Of a stretch of 64,000 bases of DNA, positions 8,930-19,600 are shown one piece after another. A program made the translations under genes and the position numbers. The notes beneath the pieces are model-generated. The model had not been told where the DNA came from. It saw only the letters and a list, made by a program, of their open reading frames with translations, and searched no databases. Source of the DNA: a bacterium. GTDB taxonomy: Bacteria; Bacillota; Bacilli; Lactobacillales; Streptococcaceae. The stretch is taken from the NCBI GenBank assembly GCA_905221095.1, contig CAJNBV010000002.1:1-64000 (forward strand). Reading direction: 5' to 3'. Each line of letters begins with the position of its first letter. Positions within the stretch are counted from its first letter, which is position 1.

Positions 8930-9349
8930 GAAAGCTCTAGAAACGAAAGGAAATATTATCAGGTATTCAAAAGCTTTATAATATGCTGTTTTCGTGAAAG
9001 TCTTTACTTCGTTTTCTTATAAAATTGAATTTTTACTAGAAATATACTATTAGTTGTTCAGAATAGAGTTTCGTATTCTAGTACATTGACCCTATTGTTT
9101 AAAAACTTATGTATGTGCTGTTTTCTTCAAGGAAGTATTAGATTGAAACGATAAATATACATAAGCATAAAACTTGAATTAATAATAGTGGCATGATACA
9201 ATATTAAGTAATATTGATAATTATTTGGCAACCCTTTCTAAAATGATAACCTCTTAATATTGCTAAAAAATTTAAGGGGGGGCTTTTTATTTGTCTGGAT
9301 ATTTCAATTCAATATAAAAAAATATGCATAAAGGAGGTTGTGACTCTAA
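8930..9349 (+). promoter_or_regulatory. Upstream region of the CshA-type adhesin
   Basis: An extended -10 (TGATACAAT, 9194-9202) overlaps a perfect hairpin, CAATATT-AAGT-AATATTG (9199-9216). A GGGGGGG run sits near 9282. AAGGAGG at 9331-9337 lies 12 bases from the ATG, longer than usual. Bases 8957-9035 resemble 16183-16262. No open reading frame is evident. Confidence 0.45.
8957..9035 (+). repeat. Diverged copy of the segment upstream of the second adhesin
   Basis: By eye, this roughly 80-base stretch aligns with 16183-16262: both start with T-x-T-C-A-G-G-T-A-T-T and share the TTTAC..TC..TTTTCT core, at about 65-70 percent identity with two small gaps. Confidence 0.55.
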
Positions 9350-12300
9350 ATGAAGGGTAAACAACAAGATTTTAGAACGGAAAAGTATATTCGTTACGGT
9401 ATTCGTAAGTATAGTTTTGGAGCAGCATCAGTAGCAATTGCGGCTGGTTTGATGTTCTTAGGTAATGGAGCAGTTTCAGCGACAGAGGTAAAAGGTGCCG
9501 AAACAACAGTAGCAGCTTCAGTTGAAAAAACTGATCAGAATATTACAGAAGTAAAGCCAGAAACTGAAAAAACTGCAGAAGCAAAACCTGAAGTTAAAGC
9601 AGAAGAGACTAAAAAAGTAAGTAAGACAACCCTTGAAGCAAGTATTGCCACTTTAGAATCTAAACTTTCAACTGCTAAATATGCGGACGCTTCAGTTGTG
9701 GCTAATGTTCGTGAAGCTTTAACAACTGCAAAAGCTGTTTTGGCTAATGAAACAGCCAAGCAAGAAGAGGTAGATATCCAAAAAGATATTCTCTCTGCAT
9801 TGGGAACAGTTGTAACTGAATCAAATAAACTTGGATTAGAGAAAGAACAGACTGATAAAGATAAGGCAGCCAAAGAAGAAGCAGAAAGAAATGCAACACC
9901 AACAGAAAAAGCAGTTTCGGCTGCAACAACTATCTTGACACAAGTCTCTTCAGAAGCTGATGTAACCAATACCCTTGCTGCTACAGAACTTCGTAAGAAG
10001 GAAGTAGCTGCAGAGAACCGGGCAGCAATTGAAGCAGCAGTAGCCAAGAACCAAGCAGTACTTAACGAATCAAAAGTGCTTTTAGCTGATAAGAGTGTCA
10101 CAAAGGAACAAGTAGATGCTCAATTAGCTCGCTTAAATGAATCAATTCTTGCAGTTTACAGTGAACTTAAAAAAGCAGGAATTGATCGTGATGGGAAATT
10201 TGAGGTGGCCTTAGCTGATGTAGCTGAAAGAGTGGATGAAGCACCATTAACAGAAGCTGAACAAGCTGATCACTGGAAAAAATATAAAGAAAAAAATACA
10301 GAACGTTTAAAACACCAAATTAAATGGTTTGATATCACAAGTAAAACAGCTGTAGTAGAAAACCTTGATGCAGGTGGGAAACTAAAAGTAGGAACGAAGT
10401 TCAAACAAGAATTAACTCCTGGATATGTTGTAGAAATGGAAGTTACAGCACTTAAACCATTTAACTCAACTGACGTTTATAAAGAACGTGGAGGAGCAGG
10501 ATATGATCCAGATGCTAAGAACGTTTATAAAGACGGTACACCAGCAGAAGTAAAAGTAGTTCGTCAAGGTGGATATTCTGTAGCAAAAACAAATGGAATT
10601 GATACAGGCGGAACAACAGTAATCCAATCTGTAAAAAATGGAGCAAACGTTGGGGTAGAATTTAAAGTTAAAGCAACTTTAAATGGTAAAGAAGTACCAG
10701 CAAACGTAGTATTCGCAACAGGGGAAGAAGCGGGTTCATCTGAGATTGAAATCTACAAAACAGATGGAGATGGCTTCGAATTAGTAACTGAATTATCAAA
10801 TACAACTTATAGAGTTCCAACAGCTCGTTCTTATACTGCAGAATCTTATGATAACCGTTATAACTTAACTCCAGTTGGAGGCGGTCAAGGTCGTCAATTA
10901 GGGCAATCTTACACTATCGAAGGTTCAGGAAAACCAGCCTTTGCACCATTCATCGCTGATAAAGCAAAAGGATTCCGTTCAACAGAAATTACTGAAGAAA
11001 CAGTATCGACAGTAACAGATAAAGATGGAACAGTTTATAGTGATGGTTTAGGAACACAAGTATTTGGACCAGCGGTTACTCACCGTGACTCTGGTATGTC
11101 TACACCAGTTGTTTTAACACGTAATGCTAAAAACCTAGGTGTTTATATCCTATCAAGTGGTCAACAAGGAGCTATGTTCGGATTCATGGTATTAGATGAA
11201 GGGGATGCTCCAGCTTCTTACGGTAAAGTAGGACACGCGATTGCAAAAGGTGCTGGAATCACACAACCTTACTTAGGTTCAAAAGAGCCAGATATCGATA
11301 TTCGTACTGAAAAAATTACAGATGAAACAGCCTTCAAATATGATGATGTGAACGGTGAAGGTGGAGACGAAGGTGCTCGCCAATTAATGGGTGATAAAGT
11401 AGAAAAAGGCGATAACTACAAACTGAAAAAAGTTAATGACGGTACTTACTCATTGACATTTGACGCTCACTTAGGTGGCGGTAAAAATGCATTCGTAAAT
11501 GGATGGATTGACTTTAACAACAATGGTAAATTCGACGAAAACGAAGGTGCTGAAATCAAAGAAATTACAAAAGACGGAGAAGTAACATTAACTTGGAACA
11601 CTCCTGTTCAAAATGTAGATGTAACTGCTACTAAATTAGCAACTCGTTTACGTATCGCGAATGATAAAGCAGACGTTAAAGAAGCTACAGGAATTGCTTA
11701 TTCTGGGGAAGTAGAAGACTTCCAAATCCAACAAACAATTCCACCACGAGGTACAAAAGAAGAAACTTACGATATCCAAGGTGCGACTCAACATTCAACT
11801 GTTAAATTCAACGCTTATGGAAATAAGGACTATAATTTTGAAGAAAAAGCAGCTATTGACGAAACAGTTCAACCACAAATTGTTAAAGCTGATGGTTCAG
11901 TTGTAACAGAAGCAGAATTAGTAGATGGCTACTATGTAGTACCAGGACAAGGGAAATATAAAGTCACAGCTAAAGGGAAAGATGTTAATGTAGAATTCGT
12001 TCCAGAAGCTACATTCGTTGGAGATGCAGACGGTATTACAATCCGTCGTACAGATACGAACGGTGCTACAACTGGATGGGGTAAAATTGGTAAACCAATC
12101 GTCAACGGTGAAGGGGATAACGGCGACCAATTAACATTAATCAGTGAACAAGTAACACCAGAAGGAGCCTCAGAAAAAGGTTCAATGGATGGACGTTACA
12201 TCCCTCACGTAATGAAACGTGAAATCGTAGATGGAAAAGAAAAATCTAACGATATTCAAGGAGCAAAACAAACAAGAACTCCTGAATTCAAAGATACTGC

Positions 12301-15300
12301 AGGAAACAAAATTACTCCTTCAGAAGAATTCCCAGTTAAATTAGTGGATCCTAAGACAGGAAATCCAACAGATGAAACTGAAATTCCAGCTACAAAAGAT
12401 GGTAAAACAGTCGGAACTTACACAATTACTCCATCAACAGGTGAAGTAGTATTTACACCAAATAAAGACTTTACAGGTGATCCAGATCCAGTTAAAGTTT
12501 CATTTAACGGTAAAGTAGGGGTAGATAAAGATGGAAACCCAGTAACTTCAACAGGTACAGTAACTTACCAACCAAAAGTTAAACCAGTAACACCAACTGC
12601 AGAAGGTGGAGAAACAACTAAACCTCAAGGAGTTACACAAGAAAAAGAAATTACATTTACAGTAGGTAAAAACAAAGTTACTTACTTAGATAAGAATGAT
12701 AACCCAGTTGAAGTAGAAAAATCAGTACCGATGAATCCTGATGCTTACACATTATTAGGAGAAGATGGACAACCAGCTACTGAAGTTCCAGCAAAAGATC
12801 CAAACGGAAATGTTGTGGGAACATACACACTTAAAGTGGTAGATGGAGTACCAACTGCGGTATTTACACCAACAGATAAAACTTATGTTGGAGATGTTAA
12901 ACCAGTAACAATCCAAGGTGAAGATGAAAATGGTACAAAAGCAACAGCTACGTACACACCACACATCACACCAGTAGAACCAACAGCTAAAGAAGCAGAA
13001 TCTACTGCAAAACAAGGGGATACTCAAAAAGGAACTCCTACATTCACACCTGGTTCAGATACTTCAACAATGAAACCTGAAACATTAACACTAGTGGATG
13101 ACAGTGGTAACCCAGTTGAGACATTACCGGCAACAGATAAAAAAGGTAATAAAGTAGGGGATTACACAGTAGATAAAACTACAGGAGAAGTAATCTTCAC
13201 GCCAACAGATAAGAAATTCTCAGGTAAAGTATTACCAGCTCGTGTCCGTATGCAAGATTCAAACGGAACACCAGCAGAAACAACTTACACTCCAAACATT
13301 GTTCCAGTAGAACCACAAGGAGAACCAGCTGAATCAACAGCTCCTCAAGGTGTAGCTCAAGAAGGAACAGTAACATTCACTGGAGGAGAAGTTACAGTAA
13401 ATGGTACAAAAGAAACAGTTGCGATTCAAGAAGGAAGTGCAAGACTATTAGATAAAAATGGTCAACCGTTAGCGGCGGACGCAGTACAAGACGTATTTGA
13501 TAAAGATGGTAATAAAATCGGGGAATACAGACTTGATCCGGCTACAAATAAAGTTACTTACACACCAACTGATGTAAACTATGTAGGTGCAGTACCACCA
13601 GCTGAAATTGGTGCGTTAGATAAGAATGGTACACTAGCGGTAACAACATATACTCCAAATATTACACCAACATACCCAACTGCAGAAGAAGCAACTTCAG
13701 TAGATGTACAAGGTGCAGTTCAAAAAGGAACTGTAGAGTTCAAAGCAGGTTCTGATGTTGTCCTAATTGATAAATCTAAGACAACATTATTAGATGAAAA
13801 CAATCAACCAGCTGAAAAAGTACCAGCTAAGAGCCCAGAAGGTAAAGTAATTGGGGAATATACATTAAACAAAGAAACTGGTGAAGTAACATTTACTCCA
13901 GATCCTACAGTACCGTATGCAGGTGATGTAGTTCCAGCAAAAGTACAAGCTCAAAATACAGCTGGAAGAACAGTAGAAACAACATATACACCATCAATCA
14001 TTCCAGTAAACCCAAGTGCGAACCCAGCAACTTCAGAAGGACCACAAGGGGTAGAACAAACAGGAACTGTTGAATTTATTCCAGGTAACCCTCAAAAAGC
14101 TCCTGAAACACCAGCTCCAATCGATAAATCTACAATTAAGTTACTAGATAAATCAGGAAATGAAGTTGAAACAGTAACAGTAACGGATAAAGACGGTAAA
14201 GAAATTGGAGTTTACTCACTTGTTAAAGATCCAAATGGAACTCCAACAGGCGAAGTGAAATTCACACCAACAGACAAAACTTATGTTGGAAAAGTTGAAC
14301 CAGTAACAGTACAAGCAAAAGATACAAACAGTACTGTAGCGAAAACAACTTATACACCTAACTTTACAGGGGTAACACCGACAGGAACACCTGCAGAATC
14401 AACAGGAATCCAAGGTAAGACTCAAGAAGGTAAACCAACATTTACATCAGGTGACGTGAAAGTACCAATCAAGATTGATGAAACTCAACCAGCGACCTTC
14501 TACAACCCGGTTACAAAAGAACCAATTACAGAAACTGAAATTCCAGCTACTAAAGATGGAAAAGAAGTTGGTAAGTACAAAATCGATCCAAAATCTGGAA
14601 CAGTAACATTCACACCAAACAAAGACTTCACAGGAACACCAGATCCAGTGACAGTACAAGCAAAAGATGCGAATGGAACACCAACAACAGCGACATATAC
14701 ACCAACAGTGACGCCGGTAACACCAACAGGTGAAGTATCAGAAACTGAAGGTCCACGTGGTGCTGTTCAAAAATCTCCTGTAGTATTTGATACTCCAGAT
14801 CAAGATAATACAACAGTGAACTTTAACAAAGGTCATGAAGAAGTTGCTCTTGATAAATCTACTCTAACACTAGTAGATAAAGATGGAAAAGAAGTGAAAG
14901 AAGTTACAGTTCCAGGAGAAGGAACATACGTACTTAAAGATGGTGTTGTTGAATTCATACCAGAAAAAGACTTTGTAGGAAAAGCTTCTGGAGTAACAGT
15001 TCAAGTTAAAGATGAAAATGGTAAAGCAGTTTCTAAAACTTATACACCAACTGTACGTCCTGATACTGAATTTGTAGTGGTAGGAAAAGATGGTAAAGAA
15101 ACAAAACTTATTCCATCTAAAGACGGGGAAAAACCATCTGAACCAATTCCAGGATACAAAGTTGTTAAGACTGAAAAAGATAAAAAAGGTAACACTAAAC
15201 ACATCTACGAAAAAGTAACAACTTCATTCAAGGACAAAGAAGGAAACCTAATTACTGTAGATAAAGACAATAAACCTGTTAAATCAACAGAAGAGGGAGA

Positions 15301-16126
15301 GCAACCTAAGAAAGATATCCCAGGATATCGTTTCGTAGAAACGAAGAAATTGTCAAATGGAGATACAGAACACGTATACGAAAAAGTAACAACATACTTC
15401 AAAGATAAAGATGGTAAAGAAATCAAAGACAAAGAAAGTGGAGCTGTAGATAAGAAAGACATCCCAGGTTACCGCTTCGTTGAGACTAAGAAATTACCAA
15501 ATGGAGATGTGGAACACGTTTACGAAAAAGTAACAACGTTCTTCAAAGACAAAGATGGTAATGAAATCAAACCAAAAGAAAGTGGATCTGTAGATAAGAA
15601 AGACATCCCAGAATACCGCTTCGTTGAGACTAAGAAATTACCAAATGGTGACGTGGAACATGTCTACGAAAAAGTAGAAAAACCAACACCAAGTCCGGTG
15701 ACACCACCAGCTCCAACACCTACTCCAACTCCATTCGAATACAAGATCATCACAACTTATGTAGATGAAAACGGAGAATTAATCATTCCTAAAGAAGATG
15801 GAGAAAAACCAAGTAAGGACTTGTCAGGTTATGAATTAGTGAAAACAGAAAAAGATGCTAATGGTAATATCCGTCATGTTTATCGCAAGATTCAAAAACC
15901 AACTCCAGTTGAACCAAGTCAACCAGTTTCTCCACAAGAGCCAACAAGCCCTGAGAAACCAGCAGTACCTGAGCAACCAAAACAACCAGCAACACCTAAA
16001 TATGTTGATGGTCAAAAAGAATTGCCTAATACAGGTACAGAAGCTAACGCTAGCCTCGTAGCGCTTGGACTTCTTGGAGCCCTAAGTGGATTTGGACTTC
16101 TTTCTCGCAAGAAAAAAGAAGACTAA
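9350..16126 (+). CDS. CshA-type fibrillar LPXTG adhesin
   Basis: This 2258-aa surface protein starts with a YSIRK-class signal peptide (I-R-K-Y-S-F-G-A-A-S-V near residues 18-28). An Ala/Lys/Glu-rich helical stretch (about 50-290) leads to a CshA NR2-like ligand-binding domain (about 320-490), then a GEVED motif near 787. Eight CshA fibril repeats of about 100-130 residues (about 965-1903) each end in T-Y-x-P, followed by five MucBP-like units (about 1904-2180), a Pro-rich stalk and LPNTG at base 16022. Streptococcus gordonii CshA forms fibrils that bind fibronectin and other oral bacteria; the same role here is inferred. Length is close to CshA. It stands as a single transcript beside a second giant adhesin, both inserted between asnS and rpsF. 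The N-terminal and tail DNA resemble that neighbour. Confidence 0.88.
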   Translation: MKGKQQDFRTEKYIRYGIRKYSFGAASVAIAAGLMFLGNGAVSATEVKGAETTVAASVEKTDQNITEVKPETEKTAEAKPEVKAEETKKVSKTTLEASIATLESKLSTAKYADASVVANVREALTTAKAVLANETAKQEEVDIQKDILSALGTVVTESNKLGLEKEQTDKDKAAKEEAERNATPTEKAVSAATTILTQVSSEADVTNTLAATELRKKEVAAENRAAIEAAVAKNQAVLNESKVLLADKSVTKEQVDAQLARLNESILAVYSELKKAGIDRDGKFEVALADVAERVDEAPLTEAEQADHWKKYKEKNTERLKHQIKWFDITSKTAVVENLDAGGKLKVGTKFKQELTPGYVVEMEVTALKPFNSTDVYKERGGAGYDPDAKNVYKDGTPAEVKVVRQGGYSVAKTNGIDTGGTTVIQSVKNGANVGVEFKVKATLNGKEVPANVVFATGEEAGSSEIEIYKTDGDGFELVTELSNTTYRVPTARSYTAESYDNRYNLTPVGGGQGRQLGQSYTIEGSGKPAFAPFIADKAKGFRSTEITEETVSTVTDKDGTVYSDGLGTQVFGPAVTHRDSGMSTPVVLTRNAKNLGVYILSSGQQGAMFGFMVLDEGDAPASYGKVGHAIAKGAGITQPYLGSKEPDIDIRTEKITDETAFKYDDVNGEGGDEGARQLMGDKVEKGDNYKLKKVNDGTYSLTFDAHLGGGKNAFVNGWIDFNNNGKFDENEGAEIKEITKDGEVTLTWNTPVQNVDVTATKLATRLRIANDKADVKEATGIAYSGEVEDFQIQQTIPPRGTKEETYDIQGATQHSTVKFNAYGNKDYNFEEKAAIDETVQPQIVKADGSVVTEAELVDGYYVVPGQGKYKVTAKGKDVNVEFVPEATFVGDADGITIRRTDTNGATTGWGKIGKPIVNGEGDNGDQLTLISEQVTPEGASEKGSMDGRYIPHVMKREIVDGKEKSNDIQGAKQTRTPEFKDTAGNKITPSEEFPVKLVDPKTGNPTDETEIPATKDGKTVGTYTITPSTGEVVFTPNKDFTGDPDPVKVSFNGKVGVDKDGNPVTSTGTVTYQPKVKPVTPTAEGGETTKPQGVTQEKEITFTVGKNKVTYLDKNDNPVEVEKSVPMNPDAYTLLGEDGQPATEVPAKDPNGNVVGTYTLKVVDGVPTAVFTPTDKTYVGDVKPVTIQGEDENGTKATATYTPHITPVEPTAKEAESTAKQGDTQKGTPTFTPGSDTSTMKPETLTLVDDSGNPVETLPATDKKGNKVGDYTVDKTTGEVIFTPTDKKFSGKVLPARVRMQDSNGTPAETTYTPNIVPVEPQGEPAESTAPQGVAQEGTVTFTGGEVTVNGTKETVAIQEGSARLLDKNGQPLAADAVQDVFDKDGNKIGEYRLDPATNKVTYTPTDVNYVGAVPPAEIGALDKNGTLAVTTYTPNITPTYPTAEEATSVDVQGAVQKGTVEFKAGSDVVLIDKSKTTLLDENNQPAEKVPAKSPEGKVIGEYTLNKETGEVTFTPDPTVPYAGDVVPAKVQAQNTAGRTVETTYTPSIIPVNPSANPATSEGPQGVEQTGTVEFIPGNPQKAPETPAPIDKSTIKLLDKSGNEVETVTVTDKDGKEIGVYSLVKDPNGTPTGEVKFTPTDKTYVGKVEPVTVQAKDTNSTVAKTTYTPNFTGVTPTGTPAESTGIQGKTQEGKPTFTSGDVKVPIKIDETQPATFYNPVTKEPITETEIPATKDGKEVGKYKIDPKSGTVTFTPNKDFTGTPDPVTVQAKDANGTPTTATYTPTVTPVTPTGEVSETEGPRGAVQKSPVVFDTPDQDNTTVNFNKGHEEVALDKSTLTLVDKDGKEVKEVTVPGEGTYVLKDGVVEFIPEKDFVGKASGVTVQVKDENGKAVSKTYTPTVRPDTEFVVVGKDGKETKLIPSKDGEKPSEPIPGYKVVKTEKDKKGNTKHIYEKVTTSFKDKEGNLITVDKDNKPVKSTEEGEQPKKDIPGYRFVETKKLSNGDTEHVYEKVTTYFKDKDGKEIKDKESGAVDKKDIPGYRFVETKKLPNGDVEHVYEKVTTFFKDKDGNEIKPKESGSVDKKDIPEYRFVETKKLPNGDVEHVYEKVEKPTPSPVTPPAPTPTPTPFEYKIITTYVDENGELIIPKEDGEKPSKDLSGYELVKTEKDANGNIRHVYRKIQKPTPVEPSQPVSPQEPTSPEKPAVPEQPKQPATPKYVDGQKELPNTGTEANASLVALGLLGALSGFGLLSRKKKED
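15983..16126 (+). repeat. Wall-anchor cassette shared with the next adhesin
   Basis: These 144 bases differ from 24412-24555 at only five positions, while the upstream stalks are unrelated. They encode the last Pro-rich residues, LPNTG, the membrane helix and the charged tail. The match extends a few bases past the stop. Confidence 0.9.
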
Positions 16127-16170
16127 AAATTCATAGTTTTTGAAGGCTGGGTAAAAAATCTTTAAAAGCA

Positions 16171-16218
16171 AAAAGCGCATAGTGTCAGGTATTGAAAATC
16201 CTTGATGCTATGCGTTTT
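16171..16218 (+). terminator. Terminator after the CshA-type gene
   Basis: CGCATAG pairs with CTATGCG, extended by an A-run on the left and TTTT on the right, around a loop of about 25 bases. The equivalent copy near asnS keeps a weaker hairpin. Confidence 0.6.
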
Positions 16219-16262
16219 ATTGTGTGAAGATTTACCTCATTTTCTCTTGAAATTGCGTTTTT
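16183..16262 (+). repeat. Counterpart of the 8957-9035 segment
   Basis: See the matching stretch downstream of asnS. Each copy lies upstream of one giant adhesin gene, so the pair marks a likely duplication boundary. Confidence 0.55.
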
Positions 16263-16307
16263 GCCCAGCATCTTTTTATGTCGGAATTTTTTTCTTTTTT
16301 ACTTCTA

Positions 16308-16466
16308 ATACTTAATGAAAATCAAAGAGTAAACTAGGAAGCTAGCTGCAGGATGCTCAAAACACCGTTTTGAGGTTGTAGATAGAACTGACGAAGTCAG
16401 CTCAAAATACTGTTTTGAGTTTGCAGATGGAAGCTGACGTGGTTTGAAGAGATTTTCGAAGAGTAT
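16308..16466 (-). repeat. BOX element with one boxB and an extra partial unit
   Basis: BOX-type ends (ATACTTAATGAAAATCAAAG and TTTTCGAAGAGTAT) enclose a boxB-like core with CAAAACACCGTTTTGAGG and GAACTGACGAAGTCAG, plus a second degenerate copy of the CAAAA..TTTTGAG hairpin. It is about 159 bp and lies between the two giant adhesin genes. Confidence 0.8.
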
Positions 16467-16475
16467 AAGTAGTAT

Positions 16476-16578
16476 CAATTGATATAAATAGATATGTATG
16501 GTACAATTGATATAACAATCGAAAAAAGAGGGTCAAAGTGATTTTTTAAGAGAGTGAATCTATGGGAATGACTTTGAC
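16476..16578 (+). promoter_or_regulatory. Promoter, direct repeats and leader hairpin of the second adhesin
   Basis: CAATTGATATAA occurs twice, at 16476-16487 and 16504-16515, 28 bases apart; the second copy overlaps an extended -10 (TGGTACAAT, 16499-16507). In the leader, GTCAAAGT (16532-16539) pairs exactly with ACTTTGAC (16571-16578), a stem-loop that ends 40 bases before the start codon. No T-run follows it, so it is not a standard terminator. Confidence 0.45.
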
Positions 16579-16617
16579 TTCATTTTATTGATGAATAATT
16601 ACAAGCGAGGAGTAATC

Positions 16618-19600
16618 ATGCATTCAAGAATGGACAAGTACCACGGACAAAAAGTCCAGCGCTTTTCAATCCGTAAGTATAGTTTTGGAGCAGCGTCAGT
16701 AGCTGTAGCAGCCTATATGATGTTTGGTGGGGCAGCGACTGTTCAGGCTCACGAGCAAGGTACATCAGCTATAGTGACTAGCGAACAAGCAAGTCCTGAT
16801 GCTGGAAATCAAGCAGATTCAAGCAAGCCTGTAGCTTCAACTGAAACTTCTACATCAACTGTGGCGACACCAGCAACTGAGCAACCAACAGCACCAGCTT
16901 TAGAAAAACTAGCGTCTGATGTAGAACAACCAGCAACCCCAGCTACAGCAACATCTGCATCTGAGGTAGTACAACCATCAGCACCAACTACAAAGGCTGA
17001 CACAAGCAAGTTGGAAGCAGCTATTGCTCGTTTAGAAGCAGCTTTAGAAAAAGTAGCATCAACTGAAAAAACAGCTTCAGCAATTGAGTCTGTAAAAGTA
17101 GAATTAGCAAATGCAAAAGCTGTAGTTGCAAATGAAGCTGCAACAAAAGAAGAAGTAGCAAAAGCTACATCAGCAGTAAACGGTAAAGCTTTCGTTGTTG
17201 AAAGTATGCCAAAAGCAGAAAAGAAGGAAGAAAAACAAAATCAAGACTCACGTAATGGACAAGCGATTCCTGGAAATGGGGAAAGTGGGTTTAGAGAGGC
17301 TGCCGGGACAACGAGTGGGACAAATTATCGTGAAAAAATAACTGCACTAAATACTGAACTTACTTCTGAGATTGAAAAGGTAAAGGTTGAAATTACTAAA
17401 GAAGAATCCCTTGGTGAAGGAAAGAAAAATAAAGAAAAATTAGATATTTTAAAGGCAATAGTTAACAAAGCTGAAGAAGTTAAACGAAATGCGATTAATG
17501 CATCAACGAATAATAGTGAAACTGAACAAAATTTACAAGCTGAATGGACAAAAATTAAACAAGAGAAAGACAAATTGGGCTATTATTTAAGTCGTTCCGA
17601 AAACTGGGGAGCTCCAATTAATAATAATAAAGCAGGCTATGGAAATAACCCAGCAAATGGAGTTTTTGAAAATTTAAAAAACGGTTTTGGTGAAATGGAT
17701 TTTACAGGTGCTTCTGTAGAATCAAAAAGTAAAACGATAGAAGATCAAGTAAACAATTTACAAAGTGGTACACATTACGGTAAGGTAACTTATCATTGGA
17801 AAACAAAGAAAATAACAGCTACAGATGCAGAAAGTGGAATGTTGAATGGTTGGAAAATTGGAGGAACAAAAGATTATATTCATGCAGTTAGACCAGAGGA
17901 ACCAACTGATTATACATTAGGTGCAGAAAGAACTGAAAAACCTAAAAATGCTAAAGCATATGATAATAATGGGAAAATAACTACTACAACGGCTACACAA
18001 GAACAACCAAATGCTAGTGGTAAGTTTTTAGGAGGATTACCAACTCTAGACGGAATGAAGAATCCTGATAAGGGTAGTGTAGCTAATAGAGATTACTATT
18101 TAGAATTAGGTAGCAAAGGAGTAACTTTATCCAAAGAATATGATGTCAATCCAAATTCTCAATTATTCTTTAATTTGGTTCATAATGGGGCATATGGAAA
18201 GGCAGCTTTGTCTAACGGAGGAGAAGAAGTTAAAGTTGAAGTAACAGATGCTTATACTGGTAAAAAAATTGCATCAGTTCCAATGAAAAATGGGCAGGCT
18301 CCAGACACAGCAACAAATAGACCCGCAGGATCAGGATATGGAACTCCTGCAGATGGTTGGAATAATCTATCAAGACTTTTTGCGATTCCAGAGGGAACTA
18401 GTAGAGTAAAAATTACAATTACAGCAAATGATGATGGACAGTTTAAAGATGTAGAGGACGGATTCTTAATTGGTGGAGTTGGTGTTGCTACTGGACCAGG
18501 TATGCAGTTAACAAGTAATGTTACAAGTAATGGTAAAACTGGGGAGCATGGTTATTCCAAAGATAAATTATATAAACGTTCACAAGAAGGGAAACTAAAT
18601 CTTGAACTTAAAAACGTAGGTGGAATGGAAAATACATTCCCTTATGGCGGAACGTTTAATATTAAAGTGAAAGTTCCAGAGGGGGTTGAACTAGGAACAG
18701 TAAGTAAAACGAACTATGAAAAATTAGATTTATCTAAGGCAAGTGGAGAAAGCATTTGGACTGATCAAGGCTATCTAACGAATGTTCGTTATGATGCGGC
18801 AACTCGTACATTAAGTATGAACTTAAATGCTGTTCAATATGGTAAAAATAATTTACAAGCGACTGGTAAAACATCACGTAAATTTTCAATTCCATTTATT
18901 ACAAAAGATGACTATGTGGGAGATGCCACGTTTGAAGTATCAGGTACTGGTGGATTCGGTGGAGTTGATGCTGAAGGGAATTCTCTGTATAGCTGGAAGA
19001 TAAATGGAGCTGGTGGTATGTACAGTACCGAGGAAAATTATAATTCTAACGGCTTAAGATGGTCAGATAATCCAGATTACTACTATAATAGAACCATCTA
19101 TATTGATGCACGAAAACCTAAAGCGCCTACTGTAGAAGAAATTCATACGGATAGAATTGTTGGTGATAAAAAAGACAATAATCAGGAAAAATATTTATTG
19201 GTTTCTACGGGTGATACCGTTGGATCTCTTACACCAACAGAAGAACAAATTAAAGAAAATATTTTACGAGTAGCAAAAAATAATGGTGTAACTTTGAGCG
19301 ATAACGAATTGAGTGAAAAAGTTGCAGAGATTAAAAAGAATTTCGAATTAGAAAATGAAGTCGGAAAAAAAATTAATATTACTTTACCTGATAATAAAAA
19401 AATTGAACTTGTCAAAAAAGATGATGGTTGGTATCGTGGAGATAATAAATTAGAAGTTATCGATGGAAAGCTTAAAGTTAATTTAGGAGATGATATTAAC
19501 TTACACGGACTTGCAGGGATTGATAAAATTGCTGTAACAGCGACATCTCCAGTTGGTAACGATTCTGATGTGGCGAATAGTAATATTGTAAATGATGCTC

